The notes: generated from the letters alone by a model not told the origin. A stretch of DNA of 64,000 nt from Leptodactylus fallax (GCA_947044405.1 CAMRHE010000333.1:1550001-1614000), one strand, 5' to 3'. Shown: positions 22,706-35,459, numbered from the stretch's first letter. Made by a program: numbers and translations.

Positions 22706-22763
22706 CTTGAGCTTTAAAATGAAATGATTACTTTATATTATACAATTATTCATATTCCTCTAA

Positions 22764-23098
22764 TTAAAAGGATTGTGTCATTAAGAACATTTATTCCCTA
22801 TCCTGTGGGTAGGGATATGTGTCCGATCACTTGAGTTTGAACACTGGGTTCTCCAGTGATCAGGAGAGCGGGGGACCAAAATTCCCCCTAAAACCTCCTT
22901 GTGAATGGAGTGCCAATGTGCTGGCATGGCCAGCGCTCCATTTAGTGCTATAGGGCTGCCATGAATGTAATTTCCAGCAGCCCCATAGCAGTGAATGGCA
23001 CGCTGGTCACGCAAGTGTACTGGCCCTCCAATCACAAGAGGGCCTTTCAGTCCCCCGGTCTCTTGACTGCTAAGTCCTTAATGGCACAACCCCTTTAA
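22764..23098. mobile_element. MITE flanked by TTAA
   Basis: The ends ttaaaaggattgtgtcatta and (inverted) ttaaaggggttgtgccatta are bounded by TTAA on both sides, as in piggyBac-type insertions. The inside includes a hairpin-like middle around 22920-23000. Length 335 bp. Confidence 0.8.
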
Positions 23099-23540
23099 TT
23101 CGATGTATAGTTTGTTACATATTTACTTTCATAGGAATTCAGTCACTGGCTTTCTATTGATTTAGAGGATCTTTACTGTTTCTGTCTGACCATGGCTGTC
23201 AGCCATGTATAAAGGAGTCATAGTCATGCTGTGGGAAAAAGTATACCAGAAGTGGATTAGAGAAACAGTGTCTGGCGTCCCTGTATTCAGATGTGGTGTC
23301 TGGTCATATACTTCAGATACCCTTTGATGAGGTAGCTGGACAATTGTGTGAAAATAGCTTCTACTCTGATCCCCAGGGTGATAGGAAGTAAAGGAGCTGC
23401 AGACAGATTCCTCTGGTGCCTGGATATCAGGAGCATACAATAGGACTGGAAGATAACTTCATCTTGTCTAGTTTAACCTAATCTCAGATGCCTGGGTTGG
23501 TGTTGCTGCCCTCATTGATATTCGATTGTCAGCATATCTT
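23099..23540. other. Anonymous DNA
   Basis: No gene seen; no repeat ends recognised. Confidence 0.4.
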
Positions 23541-23877
23541 ATGTGCCTTGCAAAATTATTCATACCCCTTGTACTTTTTCACAATTTGTCACCTTATAAC
23601 CACAAACTTAAATGTATTTTACTGATATTTTAAGTGATAGACCAACACAAAGTAGCAAATAATTGTGAAGAGGAAGGAAAATGATACATGGTTTTCAAAA
23701 TTTGAATCAAATAAAAATCTAAAAAGTGTGATGTGCAAAAGTATTCAGCCCCCTATATCAATACTTTGTAGCGCCACCTTTCGCTGAAAATTACAGCTGC
23801 AAGTCTTTTGGGGAATATGTCTACCTGCGTTGTGCATCTAGAGTCTGAGATTTTTGCCCATTCTTCTTTGCAAAATA

Positions 23878-24808
<931 letters not shown>

Positions 24809-24859
24809 TAGCTCAATCTCAGCCAGATTGGATAGAGAGCGTCTGTGTACAACAATTTT

Positions 24860-25690
24860 CATGTCTTGCCACAGATGCACCATGGGATTTAGGTCTGGAC
24901 TTTGACTGGGCTAATCTAACACATGAATATTCTTTGATCTAAACCATTCCACTGTAGCTCTGGCTGTATGTTTAGGGTCATCGGCTTGCTGTAAGGTGAA
25001 TCTCCTTCCCAGTCTCCAGTCATTTGCAGCTTCCAACAGGTTTTCTTCCAGGATTGCCCTGCATTTAGCTCCATCCATCTTCCCATCAACTATGACCATC
25101 TTCCCTGTCCCTGCTGAAGAAAAGCCTCCCCACAGCATGACGTTGAAACCACCATGTTTCACAGTGGGGATAGTGTGTTCAGAGTGACAAGCAGTGTTAC
25201 TTTTCCACCACAGAAAATGTTTAACTTTGGTCTCATCTGACCAGAGCACCTTCTTGCACATTTTTGATGTGTCCCCTATATGGCTTGTGGCAAGCTGCAA
25301 ACGGCACTTCTTATGTCTTTCTTTCAACAATGGTTTTCTTTTTGCCACTCTTCCATAAAGGCCAGATTTGTGGAGTGCACGACTTATAGATGTCCTGTGG
25401 ACAGATTCTCCCACCTGAGTTGTGGATTTCTGCAGCTCCTCCAGAGTGACCATGGGCCTCTTGGCTGCTTCTCTGACCAGTGCTCTCCTTGCTCGATCTA
25501 TCAGTTTAGTTGTACGGCCATGTCTTGGTAGGTTTGCAGTTGTAAAATACTTTTTCCATTTTTGGAAGATGGATTGAACAGTTCTCCTTGGGATCCTCAA
25601 AACTTGGGATATGATTTTATAACCTAACCCTGCTTTAAACTTCTCCACAACTTTATCTCTGACCTGTCTGGTGAGTTCCTAGGTCTTCAT
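24860..25690 (-). pseudogene. Tc1-like transposase of the host element
   Basis: The open part 24911-25648 (245 residues) keeps much of the protein. It has an N-terminal HTH region (RIPRRTVQSIFQKWKK), the GRTTKL hinge motif, a second DNA-binding helix region, the first catalytic block WSDETKVKHF, and KHGGFNVMLWGGFSSAGTG. The second block reads LQQADDPKHTARAT, with alanine where DDE relatives carry the catalytic aspartate. A TAG follows HVLD just before the third block. The gene is therefore dead, but it is the most complete Tc1-like ORF in the window. An upstream start near 25680 is possible. Confidence 0.92.
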
Positions 25691-25839
25691 GATGCTGTTT
25701 GTTCACTAGTGTTCTCTAACAAACCACTGAGGCCTTCACAGAACAGGTGTATTTATACTGAGACTAAATTACACACAGCTGGACTCTATTAACTAATTAA
25801 GTGACTTCTGAAGGCAATTGTGCGCACTGGATTTTATTT

Positions 25840-25962
25840 CAAGTGAGCTAGGAAGTTTAGGAAAAGAGGGCAGGGTTTAGGCTGCACACTTTTTGTCTGT
25901 ACAGTTAGTGTGGCCATTTTGTGGAATGAAGTACCCCAAGTAACTTACCGTATGAAATGGAG
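25840..25962. other. Spacer before the hAT element
   Basis: Unique-looking DNA; its last 8 bases are the hAT target duplication. Confidence 0.4.
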
Positions 25963-26735
25963 CAGGGGTCAGCAACCAGTGTCGCTGGTGCCGAAGTTGT
26001 CACCCAGGGCATATCTACCTGGCACAGTACTCTCTGCTATTTTTAAACACATGGCAGTGGTGTCATTCTCTCTATAATGGACCATGTAAATACAGTCGAA
26101 GGGGAGGATTCACTGGGTGGTGAACGTGCGGCACAATGGCCAAGTGTCGAGGTCAGTAGTCTAGTCAGAGGACAGCAACTGCCTGTGCAAAGTATAATAT
26201 GGCAGCTAAACTTACCTTCATGCATTTCAATAAGGCTGGAAAAAAATGTTTTGGATTTCTTCAATAAAATGACCAGGCTGTGTGATGGACGTCCTCTGCC
26301 CTCACAAAACAGGCAGACAACTCGTAGCCCCAGGTTCAGCCCAAATACGGATCATTTTGCGACAAAATTGAGACTAACTTGTTGCAGTTATGGTTTGCAT
26401 TATATGACTTTTATGTATGACAGTGTTTCCCATCCTTTTCAAACTCCGAGCTCCCCTGGAAAAAAAAAAATTCCTCGAAGGCACCTCTACCAAATAATTT
26501 TTACCAAAAGACAAAAAATGCAGGATAACATTACATGAAGCCATGGGGTCATCCTCCCAACCAAAGTGTTGAGGCCCCTTGGCAGGTTTACAATGCAATC
26601 TTGTTGGTAATCACTGATGTAGGAGGTCGACACCCTTACAATTATTACATGGCACACTGAGTGCTTCATTTTTGATTTGTTTTTTTTTTTTTTTTCAAAA
26701 TCGGCACTCCAGGTTAAACAGATTGCTGACCCCTG
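25963..26735. mobile_element. Non-autonomous hAT element, perfect 8-bp TSD
   Basis: The ends caggggtcagcaacc and (inverted) caggggtcagcaatctg are typical of hAT elements. The 8-bp duplication aaatggag at 25955-25962 and 26736-26743 is exact, which suggests a fairly recent insertion. The 773-bp interior has no transposase. A second copy of the family begins at 63814. A block starting cagtgtttcccatcc at 26421 may be the edge of another nested hAT-type element, but its partner is not found. Confidence 0.92.
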
Positions 26736-26769
26736 AAATGGAGTGTAGTACTAATAGTACCAGGTGTAC

Positions 26770-27390
26770 CAGTGCCAGAATTCCCTTTGAGACTTCTGGG
26801 AAAACTGGGTAACATAGCATGTAGAGATGAAATAAGGAATATTACTAAATATTATATTTACCTAAATAAATCTACTTTCTTGTGCTACAATCATACCACA
26901 TCTTTCCAGGATTTCCTTTTCAGAGTCCTGAGAAAACTGCTTATACTAAATATACCAAATAAATCTCCCTGATTGCCAATCATGTCAAAACTTGCTAGAT
27001 TTGCCTTTCAGGGTTCTGGGAAACCTGGTTAGTGTAACATTTGGGGCTCTAATAGGGTTACTGTATACTGAATTTATCTAAATAAATACCACTCCTTTAT
27101 CCATAATTGTGTCATACTTTGGTAAATTAGCCTTTTAGGCTCAAGGGAAATCTGGATAGCATACCAGATAATGCTGTAATAGGGACTGCTGGATACTAAA
27201 TACACCTAATTAAACCCCACTCCTTTCTCTGTAAGGTTCCTTATGGTGACAGATGTGACTTTCAGAGTCCTAGGAAAGGTTGGTAAAACACCAGCTAGTG
27301 CTGTAATAAGGTCTGCTGAATCAATAAGTTATGACACAGCTAGCTAGTTCTGCCTTTCAGGAATCTGGGAAAGCTGGGTGATTTCAAAGG
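26770..27390. repeat. Old diverged tandem repeat, period about 95-130 bp
   Basis: Six diverged copies of a motif like gcctttcagggttctgggaa plus acctgg occur near 26783, 26912, 27006, 27131, 27257 and 27352. They are interleaved with a second motif like actaaataaatctac or aatacacctaattaaacccc. Spacing alternates between about 95 and 126 bp. Confidence 0.7.
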
Positions 27391-28639
27391 AGAGAGTGAA
27401 GTAAGTCGCTAGCAGGCACCTATGGCAGTTTACCTCCATGGCAAACGAAAAGATTGGGTGCTGAAATGTAACATGCCCAATCCTTCTTTGCCCTAATATC
27501 ATCCCAGGGGGAGTCTGTTCATATGTATTGATATGTTCTATGTGCTAATATACGATAAGCTTCACATGCGGTGTCCTTAGCTTGTTACATGACTGGAAGC
27601 ATGTACATACGTGTGCCAGGCTGTCATATAGTTAATAGGCATCTTATGGCTGATGATTGACTGAGTTTTATTACAGATGCTTTGTTAGTTGCAAATAGAG
27701 AAAACTCAGCAGCACATTTAGAGATGGGTGCAACTTTATGTCACTTATTCATGTTGAATTGCCCCCTTGCACTTAGCTGAATTATTATTCCACGTTGGAA
27801 GCTCTCGGTCAGTTGAGTGTGTGACACGCTTGGACACCTTGTAATTTAATAGTTAAGTTAAAGAGTCTAACTGACAATGTTGTAGGCCCCTTGTAATAGG
27901 TTACACCAACAAAGCCGCTTATGCTTGAGTGAGGATGTACTGAATGATGTAAGCACTTTTATGAGTCTGAATTTCATCCCTTTAAACCCTGGTCTTGTGT
28001 GTAGTAGACCTGCTGAAAGCATATACTTTATATAAAAGGTGCTTGCACTAAACAATTCTACCCTGGGTGGTAGCAAGACATGCCGTCACCTAAAGCAAAC
28101 ATTTAGTTTGCTTCCCTAGCCCTGTACGTAAATACCATGGCTAAAGCACAGTGGCTTCTTGGACCCCCATACAACTATCACCCTGGGCCCATGCCCACCA
28201 TCTACACACCTGCATGCTTGCTATAGTTGAATGGTGTATCCAATATATAAGCAGCAGTAATTCAGTGCCATACCAAGTATATTATAGCATGTGGCACAGC
28301 AGCTGTACCTGCCCAGTCACTCACAGTTTGCCAACTATCTATAAGTTCATGGACAATCCATAAAAATACAGGACTTTTGGCCAAAGTCCTTAAAAAATAG
28401 TTGTAATTTTCTTTTGAAACTGGGGGTCAGATACATGCATAGATTTTTGCACTCATGGTTGGTAGGCTGGGTCTTGTTCCCAAAATCTTTTATTAGTTCC
28501 ACACAAAGGCCAGTTACCTTAAAGATTTACTGTATAAAACATAGCACAGTCCCACAAGGAACATCAAAAGTAAAAATCAGCTACCCTGTAGGTCAATGTC
28601 TAACCTGTGAAATGGTCTTTAAGCATGACTAAGAATATA
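27391..28639. other. Anonymous DNA
   Basis: No domain, splice pattern or repeat ends recognised. Open frames here (for example 28151-28363) look like chance. Confidence 0.4.
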
Positions 28640-29460
28640 TATTAGCCAAACCAGAGAGCCCCCGCAGTAGATAGCACAACACCTGGATTCTTTTCTTTCA
28701 GCCGTTCTGTTGTAGATTTGCTGATATGCTTGGGATGGTTGCATGACCACTTTTGGCATAACTTTATCTGTGGGATAAACAGCGTGACATCTGACTCTAG
28801 AATACTTTGGTATACAGAGGAGTTCAAGGTCGAATCAATGACTGCAAGGGGCCCAGGGTCTGTGGCTGCAAAACAAGCCCAAGTTATCAGCCACTACTGT
28901 TGGAATGAGGTGTATACGCTGCTATGCTGTTTTGATTTTTGCCAAACCTGGCACTGTGTTTTATGGCAGCCATCTCCACTTTGTAAATTTAAGCTGTATT
29001 GCCATGTTCTTTTTAGAAAAAAAAGAGGCTTTCTTCTGGCAACCCTTCCAAACAAGCCATACTTGTTCAGTTTTTTTTTTTAATTGTACTGTCATGAACT
29101 TGAACACTTACCAATAACTACATTGCATGGTCTGATTTAAGAGAGAATTTGATGGGATATCAATTTGTCAACTGTCTTAAATGTTTTTCTCACTTAAATG
29201 TTTTTCTCACTGTAAAATGATGGATTTCAGATAGTTTGGAAGTGGCCTTATAACCCTTTCCAGATTGATGGGCAGCAACAGTTGCTTCTTTAAGATCATT
29301 GCTGATGTCTTTCCTCCTTGGCATTGTGTTAGCACTCGCCTGAATGCTCTAGACCAGCAAACTGCCAAAAAACATTTATAGAGGTGGTCACACTTCCTGA
29401 TGATCGATTAATTTGCTTATCAGGACCTGGCTGCTACCTATCCTCTTAATCTCTAGTTTA
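28640..29460 (-). pseudogene. Degenerate Tc1-like element and transposase
   Basis: On the minus strand 28642-28827 reads MNSSVYQSILESDV and later KSTTERLKEK, which I recognise as the part of a Tc1-type transposase just before and after the second catalytic block. That block itself has decayed to KWSCNHPKHISK. Further right, motifs corresponding to the N-terminal part and the terminal region of the same family (for example gtggtcacacttcctgatga, ctggctgctacctatcctc) follow in order. Large internal deletions are present. Terminal repeats are not both visible. Confidence 0.75.
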
Positions 29461-29642
29461 GCCTAGTTTTTGTTAAATAGTAAAACAGTATAATTTGTCT
29501 TGTGTTCTGAAGGACCAGATTTTTTTTATTATGTCATAATACATAAAACTATACAATTCAAAGAGGGTGTACTTTGTTTTCTCCTGACTCTGTATTTATT
29601 GTCATTTATAGATTTTAATCTCTTCATTGATATATTTTTTAG
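29461..29642 (+). other. Probable intron end before the MADF coding exon
   Basis: The T-rich stretch gatatattttttag ends at 29642 and would be a good splice acceptor, placing a short 5' UTR in front of the ATG at 29652. An upstream non-coding exon is implied but not located. Confidence 0.4.
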
Positions 29643-29651
29643 GCACTTACT

Positions 29652-30050
29652 ATGGAGAGGCACAGTGCAGAATTCATTACAGATTTCATAGACATGTACC
29701 GCTCATTCACCTGTTTGTGGAAAGTGAAGAGCCCTGACTATTGCAATCGACAGAAGAAGGCAAAGGCATTTGAAAAGCTCATAGAAGTTAGCAGAAAATA
29801 TTATCCCACAGCAGACCTCAGGTTTGTAAAGCATAAAATCCAGAACCTGCGCACCGTATATAAAAAAGAATTGAACAAAGTGGAGGCGTCCAAAAGATCA
29901 GGAACAGATCCAGTGTACACCCCGCGCTTGTGGTACTTTGACATGTTGGCATTCACCAAGGACCAGGAGGTTTCCCATACCTCTCCAGAAGCAGAAGATG
30001 AAGCTCCATCTGCTTCTTGTGAAAATTACGAAGCTATTAAGTTATATGTG
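29652..30050 (+). CDS. MADF-domain protein, exon 1
   Basis: It encodes 133 residues. A MADF domain (a trihelix/Myb-like DNA-binding fold) spans about residues 7-105: FITDFIDMYRSFTCLWKVK, YCNRQKKAKAFEKLIEVS, then RFVKHKIQNLRTVYKKELNK and RLWYFDMLAF, the order expected for the three helices with conserved Trp and Tyr. The start has a strong context (act ATG G). The exon ends in phase 0 at TATGTG before a GTAAGA donor. MADF proteins act as nuclear DNA-binding factors, and similar proteins are encoded beside the transposase in PIF/Harbinger transposons. No transposase is seen nearby, so it could be a stranded accessory gene or a host gene. Confidence 0.8.
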
Positions 30051-30385
30051 GTAAGAACTAGAAACATTTCATGAATTTGCCTTGGTGTCACATGATGTAC
30101 ATGTACATCATGAAATTCCTTCATTGTGGCAACCCCATGTACACGTTTGTCACAATGATCACATATATATTTTTCTGAATGCAGCGCAGAACAAAAAAAA
30201 TATGCATTCATCTCTTAAACAGGTTATGTCATATGAATTCTGGACTATGCTTAGAGTTACTTTGTAAGGTCTGCAGTGCTAGAACAAGCTAGCTAAGGCA
30301 TTTTATTGTGTACTTTGGTTTTCAGCTTTTCCGTAGAAAGCTACTATACCTGCACTTTGGCTTAAAAAAGGCCAGAAAAAAAATA

Positions 30386-31136
30386 CAGGGTGATCCATAA
30401 AGAATGGTGCAAAATTGTAGCTTTGGTATTCATAACTGAGAGAATATAGCACAAATGTATTAACATGAATAGACACACTATGTATTCAAGTTTTATCTAT
30501 AGGTTACTGTTAAAGTGCAGAATTCAGTTAATCTACAGATTAACTAGGTAATGTGCACATTAACTAGGGCGATCCGTTAAAGTGCAGAAAACTTCTTTCA
30601 TTTCTGACATTACCTAGCTAATCTGCACATTACCTAGTTAATTTGCACATTAACTACTAGGCACTCGTTAAAGTGCTGATGACGACATGTCAACGTCGCT
30701 GTGTAGGCTTACAGCGAACGTAATGCCAGCAAAAAAAAAAAAAAAAAAACAAGGATTGGGGACAGGATAGGGAAAGGTTGAAGACGGTTTGCTTCCAAAA
30801 ACCATTCAATTTGAATGGGTTTTGAAAGCAAACGGGCGGGTGTGTGTGCGCTTACACCCTCTGCGCTGAGAAAAGCCGGTTTTTGTTTTTTCGTCGGAAA
30901 CACAAAGTTCTTCGTGTCCGGAAAAAAAAAAAATGCCGGCTGTGCGAACACACACCCGCCTGTTTGCTTTTAATACCCATTCAAGTTGAGCTTCCCAGCT
31001 CCTTTTCCCATAATGCTTTGTGATATGATTTCTTATGTAATTGGTTTAGCTTTAATTTTCAGTCACTGACCATTCACTACTGATGTTACTTTAACTACAG
31101 GCCGCTTCTTTTACACCATCTTTTTGAATCGCCCTG
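30386..31136. mobile_element. TIR-bounded non-autonomous element within the MADF intron
   Basis: The ends cagggtgatccataaag and (inverted) cagggcgattcaaaaagatg are similar over about 24 bp. TA precedes the left end and AA follows the right, so a Tc1/mariner-type element with a mutated duplication is likely. Inside, the motif cacattaactag and its reverse complement recur at 30540-30660, bracketed by gttaaagtgcag. A second palindromic block with aaagcaaacgggcggg and (inverted) gcgggtgtgtgttcgc lies at 30790-30970. No ORF. Confidence 0.75.
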
Positions 31137-31279
31137 AATAAAAAGGGGAGAAAAGAGGTGAAAACAATAGTGCCTTGATATAATTGTTAGGTTTTTATAG
31201 AATAGATTGGAGTTCTTTAACTTTGTAACCCATTGCACATTATTTTATATTGTTGTAATCCTGGATTTATTTTTTTAAG

Positions 31280-31654
31280 AAAGAAGAAACAGAAGAAACT
31301 GACACCTCACCAAGTACAGTTCCAAGTGAAAGTTCTCCAACAATCAACGCTGTCCCTTATTTGTCACCCGGGCGATCACGTAAAAGAAACCGCGAACAGA
31401 TGAACAAGACTAATGACCTGTTACTGCAAGCTAAACAGCTCCTTGGGTCCTCACCTGATGAGTTTGAGGGTATAGCCCTAAATGTTGCTGGAAAACTACG
31501 GCGTATGAGTGAGCGCCAAAGACTGTATTGTGAAAAGCTTATTACTGATCTGTTAATAAAAGGTTTACTTGGTGAGCTCGATGAGGACACCATCATACAC
31601 AACAGAAGACATCTTGGACCACTAATGCAACAATCCATGTGCAACAATTATTAG
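31280..31654 (+). CDS. MADF-domain protein, exon 2 (BESS-like tail)
   Basis: The exon follows a T-rich acceptor ending aag at 31279 and continues exon 1 in the same frame, giving a 257-residue protein that stops at 31652-31654 (TAG). The 124 residues begin with an acidic, Ser/Thr-rich linker (KEETEETDTSPS) and a basic patch (GRSRKRNRE). They then form a helix-rich end: LLLQAKQLLGSS, FEGIALNVAGKLRRM, YCEKLITDLLIKGLLG. This resembles the BESS-type oligomerisation tail that accompanies MADF domains; the similarity is by eye only. No frameshift or stop interrupts either exon, unlike all transposases in the window. Confidence 0.78.
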   Translation, partial: KEETEETDTSPSTVPSESSPTINAVPYLSPGRSRKRNREQMNKTNDLLLQAKQLLGSSPDEFEGIALNVAGKLRRMSERQRLYCEKLITDLLIKGLLGELDEDTIIHNRRHLGPLMQQSMCNNY

Positions 31655-31924
31655 ACGCATAGATACGACTTTACTCATCCCACGCCCCATTCCAACAATA
31701 GCCATCCTCATTTTGCACCTCTTCTAATAGGCCTGAATGATGAGATCTCTTATAGCTATACAGACTTGTAATTCTCTATACATACTAGTATTATTTCCTG
31801 ATAGTTTCAGCCTATTTTTTTTTTTTTAGTTTCCATCTGTGATAGTAATATTGTTGTGCAGTCTAGAAGCATTAATATAAGTTATTACTATATATGTAGA
31901 ACATCTGTTCTTAATTTGTTTTGT

Positions 31925-31930
31925 AATAAA
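31925..31930 (+). promoter_or_regulatory. Candidate polyadenylation signal (AATAAA) of the MADF gene
   Basis: A canonical aataaa lies 270 bp downstream of the stop codon, followed by A/T-rich DNA. It is the first canonical hexamer after the stop that I noticed; use is inferred. Confidence 0.5.
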
Positions 31931-34149
31931 AATGGACAAAACGTTAGTTAATTTTTTTTATTAACACTTTTATTATGACGACTGCACTATATATGACTTC
32001 AGCTCTACCTCTCTCTTATCCAATGTGAAATAACAATACCTTTTGAAAACAAAGTAAATGTCACTAACCTATAAAATGTGAAAAAAAGAGACTTTTATAA
32101 GATTGTATTGATATCTCCATTGAGATTAATATTTTATGTTCCGTTATAGGAGCAAATAAATTGAAATTCAGACAGGGATGGATCTGTTATATGAAAAATG
32201 GATTCTGATGGACCCCACTGACTCTAATGGGGTCGATCATCGGTATTTGTTGTAGTGTTGTCATTTTGCCGAATGAAAAAGACCGACATGAACAACTTTT
32301 TCTTCTATGAGTTTCGACTGGATCTGCAGTGCAGGATTCTAACGGAACCTTGGATGCAAATAGGAACATAATGTAGAAAATTACAAACACATAAACGTCA
32401 GTGTAATATTGTAACTATATTTTATCCTTATCATTAAAAATAAAAAAAAATTGAATAAGAGTTGAATGTCACATTGCACAAGTAACTGCAGGGCTCTTTA
32501 TGATATATGACATTGATGAATCAAATATAATAACATTTATGAAAGCTCTAAATGACTTCTTGTATAAAGAAAATAATATTAATAAATAATAATAGTAGCA
32601 AGAAAAATAAAAAGGGCTGCCGGCATCTCCTTCAAATGGAATTCTTTATTAGGACAGCATGAACATTAGGACACAACCTATTAACCCCCACAAGGTGCTT
32701 TATCAACTGTTACACTTAATAAAGACCTCTGTGTATGTTGATTCTGTAGGGTATGAAAATGTACTGACATTCGGTAATATGTGGTGTACTGAAGAATCAT
32801 ACCCCCCACCCCTCAAGAAATAATTAGTTACAATAGTAATAAAACATCTGAGTCTGTAGTGCTTTTGTTGCTGACATACTAGATTTTTTTCCTGATATGC
32901 TAATGAGCTGTTTGGTGCAATGAAGGCGTCAATACCAAAGAGCTACGTCCAGGGCCAGGTGGTGTAAATGTCAGGAGGGAGGAATGGAGAGACTGGACAA
33001 TGACAGAAATGGTGAATAAACAGCTCATTAGCATATTAACATTAGGAAAAAAGCTAATATCTCAGAAACGGAAGCAGAAAAGAATATTTTATTCATGTGA
33101 ACTCCATCTATCTGACTGTGCGTATAGTTCAATAGTGACTGTTCTGGTGACAAACTCCCTTTAAGCTAACTGAAGTGTTCTACCTAATACATTGCTTTAT
33201 CTGTCTTTAGCTCCATTTGTCCATGAGCTGAATATGTCTTCTTAGTGTGTATAGCTCATTGCGTAGGTTTCAGACTACATGTAGCAGCACTGGCTGGGTT
33301 GGTGACATCAGTCCCTGTTTTCGGGCACCTCTATTCTTTTGTCTTCACAGCTAATGGAGCCTTCTGTCAGCTCTGTAAAGTGCTGCTGAGCCCTGAGAAG
33401 GGTTAGAACAGTTTTTTGATCAGTGCCTCTGTTATCTCTCTATATAAATCCATAGATAACTGTGTGCAGTTTAGAACAAGCACAGTCTTGGATTGCATAG
33501 GCTAAGCCCACCCTCCAACTTGTCACTGAAAGCAGTAAGTGGAGAGGAGATAGAAAAGCAGGTGAAACTCTTAGATGGGAAAACGCTTTTAACTTCATTT
33601 TACATAACGCATTGTTTTTGGTGTTGTTTTTTGTTAGTGAATGAAAATTCTGCTTGCACCTTAAAATTGGAAAGATGAATGGTAATAAGCTTTATATGTC
33701 ACCATTGAAAGTGAAAGTCACTCTCTGTAATTGGTGACATGGATGTGGTATCACTTCAATGGCTACCCATGATGGACGGTTATCACACACCATTAATGAG
33801 CCAAGGGGACGATTAAACTAAATCAGATTGTACATACATAATGAAGACATAAGTGTAACACAGGGACAAACAGGAGGGGCTACTGCAAACATACAGCCTA
33901 CCATAAAATCACAAATACAGGTAAAATAGTATAGAAAAAACATCTGAGCTCCTAGAAGGGCAACCTGTGAAGCTAATTTACTCATTGAAATATAGCGCAT
34001 ATGAAAGGAGTTGTTGGAATCAAATAAAACTTTGTATGTGTGAATGCTATGTTGTATAAGTGATTACAATTTTACAGTGAGAGGATAATTTGGGGAAAAA
34101 CTGCAATTGAGTGGAGGTTCTAGTACCCTATTGGAGACATATAGGTTCC
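31931..34149. other. Anonymous DNA, A/T-rich at first
   Basis: No gene supported. A MITE-like terminus (gtgacaaactccctttaag) lies at about 33148-33166. A possible repeat begins near 32615 (ggctgccggcatctccttc). Confidence 0.4.
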
Positions 34150-35030
34150 GTATGGTATCCAGTAGCACATTTATCCACAGATGTTGCAGCTGTATCTGTA
34201 GATCCTACATACTTTTGAGTTTTCACAATTGGCACCCCGCCTGAACCCATAAATACAGTTTGTGATAAATCTGTCAACCAAACAGGTCAAGGAAGTGTTT
34301 AGAGACATTGCTGTTTGTGGGCGAGCATTATTCTGCTGAAAAATGCCAGTTGGAAGCTCTGTCATGAGAAGCAACACTTGTGGTCACAGCTGTTAGTTTC
34401 CCTAATATCACTACTAGGGGTCACCAATGTAATGGTTCCCCAGATTACATCAGTTTGTCACTCCACAACAAAGGCAGGATTGAAGTGCTCAACATAAGGC
34501 CTCCATACTCAAACCTGACTGATCACATCCAGAACCTGGATTTGTTGCTAAAGACAATACGTTTCCAGTCAGTAGTAGTCCTAGGTTCACGACACCACTG
34601 CACATGAAGGCATTGGTGGCTGGATATCAATGGTCGTCTGGAGTCTCTTCGCTGGGTGTATTTGTGACCCTATGTTACCACAACTCCCAACACCTCCTAA
34701 CAAATAGGTCAGAACAGCCTAGAAGGCGGTAAGTCTTTAAAACAACCATCCTGCTTATCTCAGTCCAGTAATGCACCCCCTCTCAAAGTCTGTCAGCTGC
34801 ACAAAATGTTGTAGAGGCATGTCTAACAGTCATTAATCTTTCACCAAGAGGTATACTACCCAAAAGAAGCGCCTGAGATCCTTTTTATAGGGCAGTGGGG
34901 TAAGCACTTTTACGCCCTCTTGTGGCAAGACCCAGTGTCTAATCAGACCACACCTGTCATAATTTACATATCTGCCTGAGACATGTTCAGTTTTGCAGCA
35001 ATCTGTCATTTGTATCATTAATGATTTATA
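34150..35030 (-). pseudogene. Degenerate mariner/Tc1-like transposase remnant
   Basis: On the minus strand 34171-34377 includes MTELPTGIFQQNNARPQTAM. This matches the second catalytic block of Tc1/mariner enzymes of the QQDNARPHTA type, with the aspartate changed to asparagine. The rest is heavily broken, and I could not find both termini. Confidence 0.6.
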
Positions 35031-35455
35031 TCATTAATCCAGCTGTACATGCGAATCAGATAACAATATTATCCCCAAGCACAGGTAAGGGTTCCTCAGT
35101 AGGGGCGGGGCTGTAGTTTGTGGGGCTCCATGGGCTTAACTCAGGCTGGTCATACAGATGACATTTTTGTAGTCTAAAATGGCCGATGAACAGGAGACTT
35201 TAGTCTGTGAAAAGCAGATTGGTCACAGGTGCACAGCTCATTACAGTCACACCAAATGATCAGACATATGTACTGTAATATGATCATAGACTCATTTTTA
35301 TCCACTGGAAGTAAGCAGAATGATTGACAGCAAGCAGAAATTTAGAAAACCTTGAAGAATTGATACAGAAATTATATTGGAAAATTGTGTAACTTTTCAT
35401 TATACAAACAACATTTGTCTCTTAATATTTGTCTGAAACTGGACATCCCCTTTAA
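35031..35455. other. Anonymous DNA left of the gypsy insertion
   Basis: It ends in a MITE-like terminus (ctgaaactggacatccccttta) directly before the insertion point. No gene. Confidence 0.4.
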
Positions 35456-35459
35456 CTAG

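Noticed and set aside
26421..26480. Second hAT element nested in the first (cagtgtttcccatcc)
   Set aside because: The matching inverted end and target duplication could not be found, so it is mentioned only within the host element entry.
30709..30951. 80-residue minus-strand frame with F-rich runs
   Set aside because: It is created by A/T runs and the palindromic interior of the intronic element.
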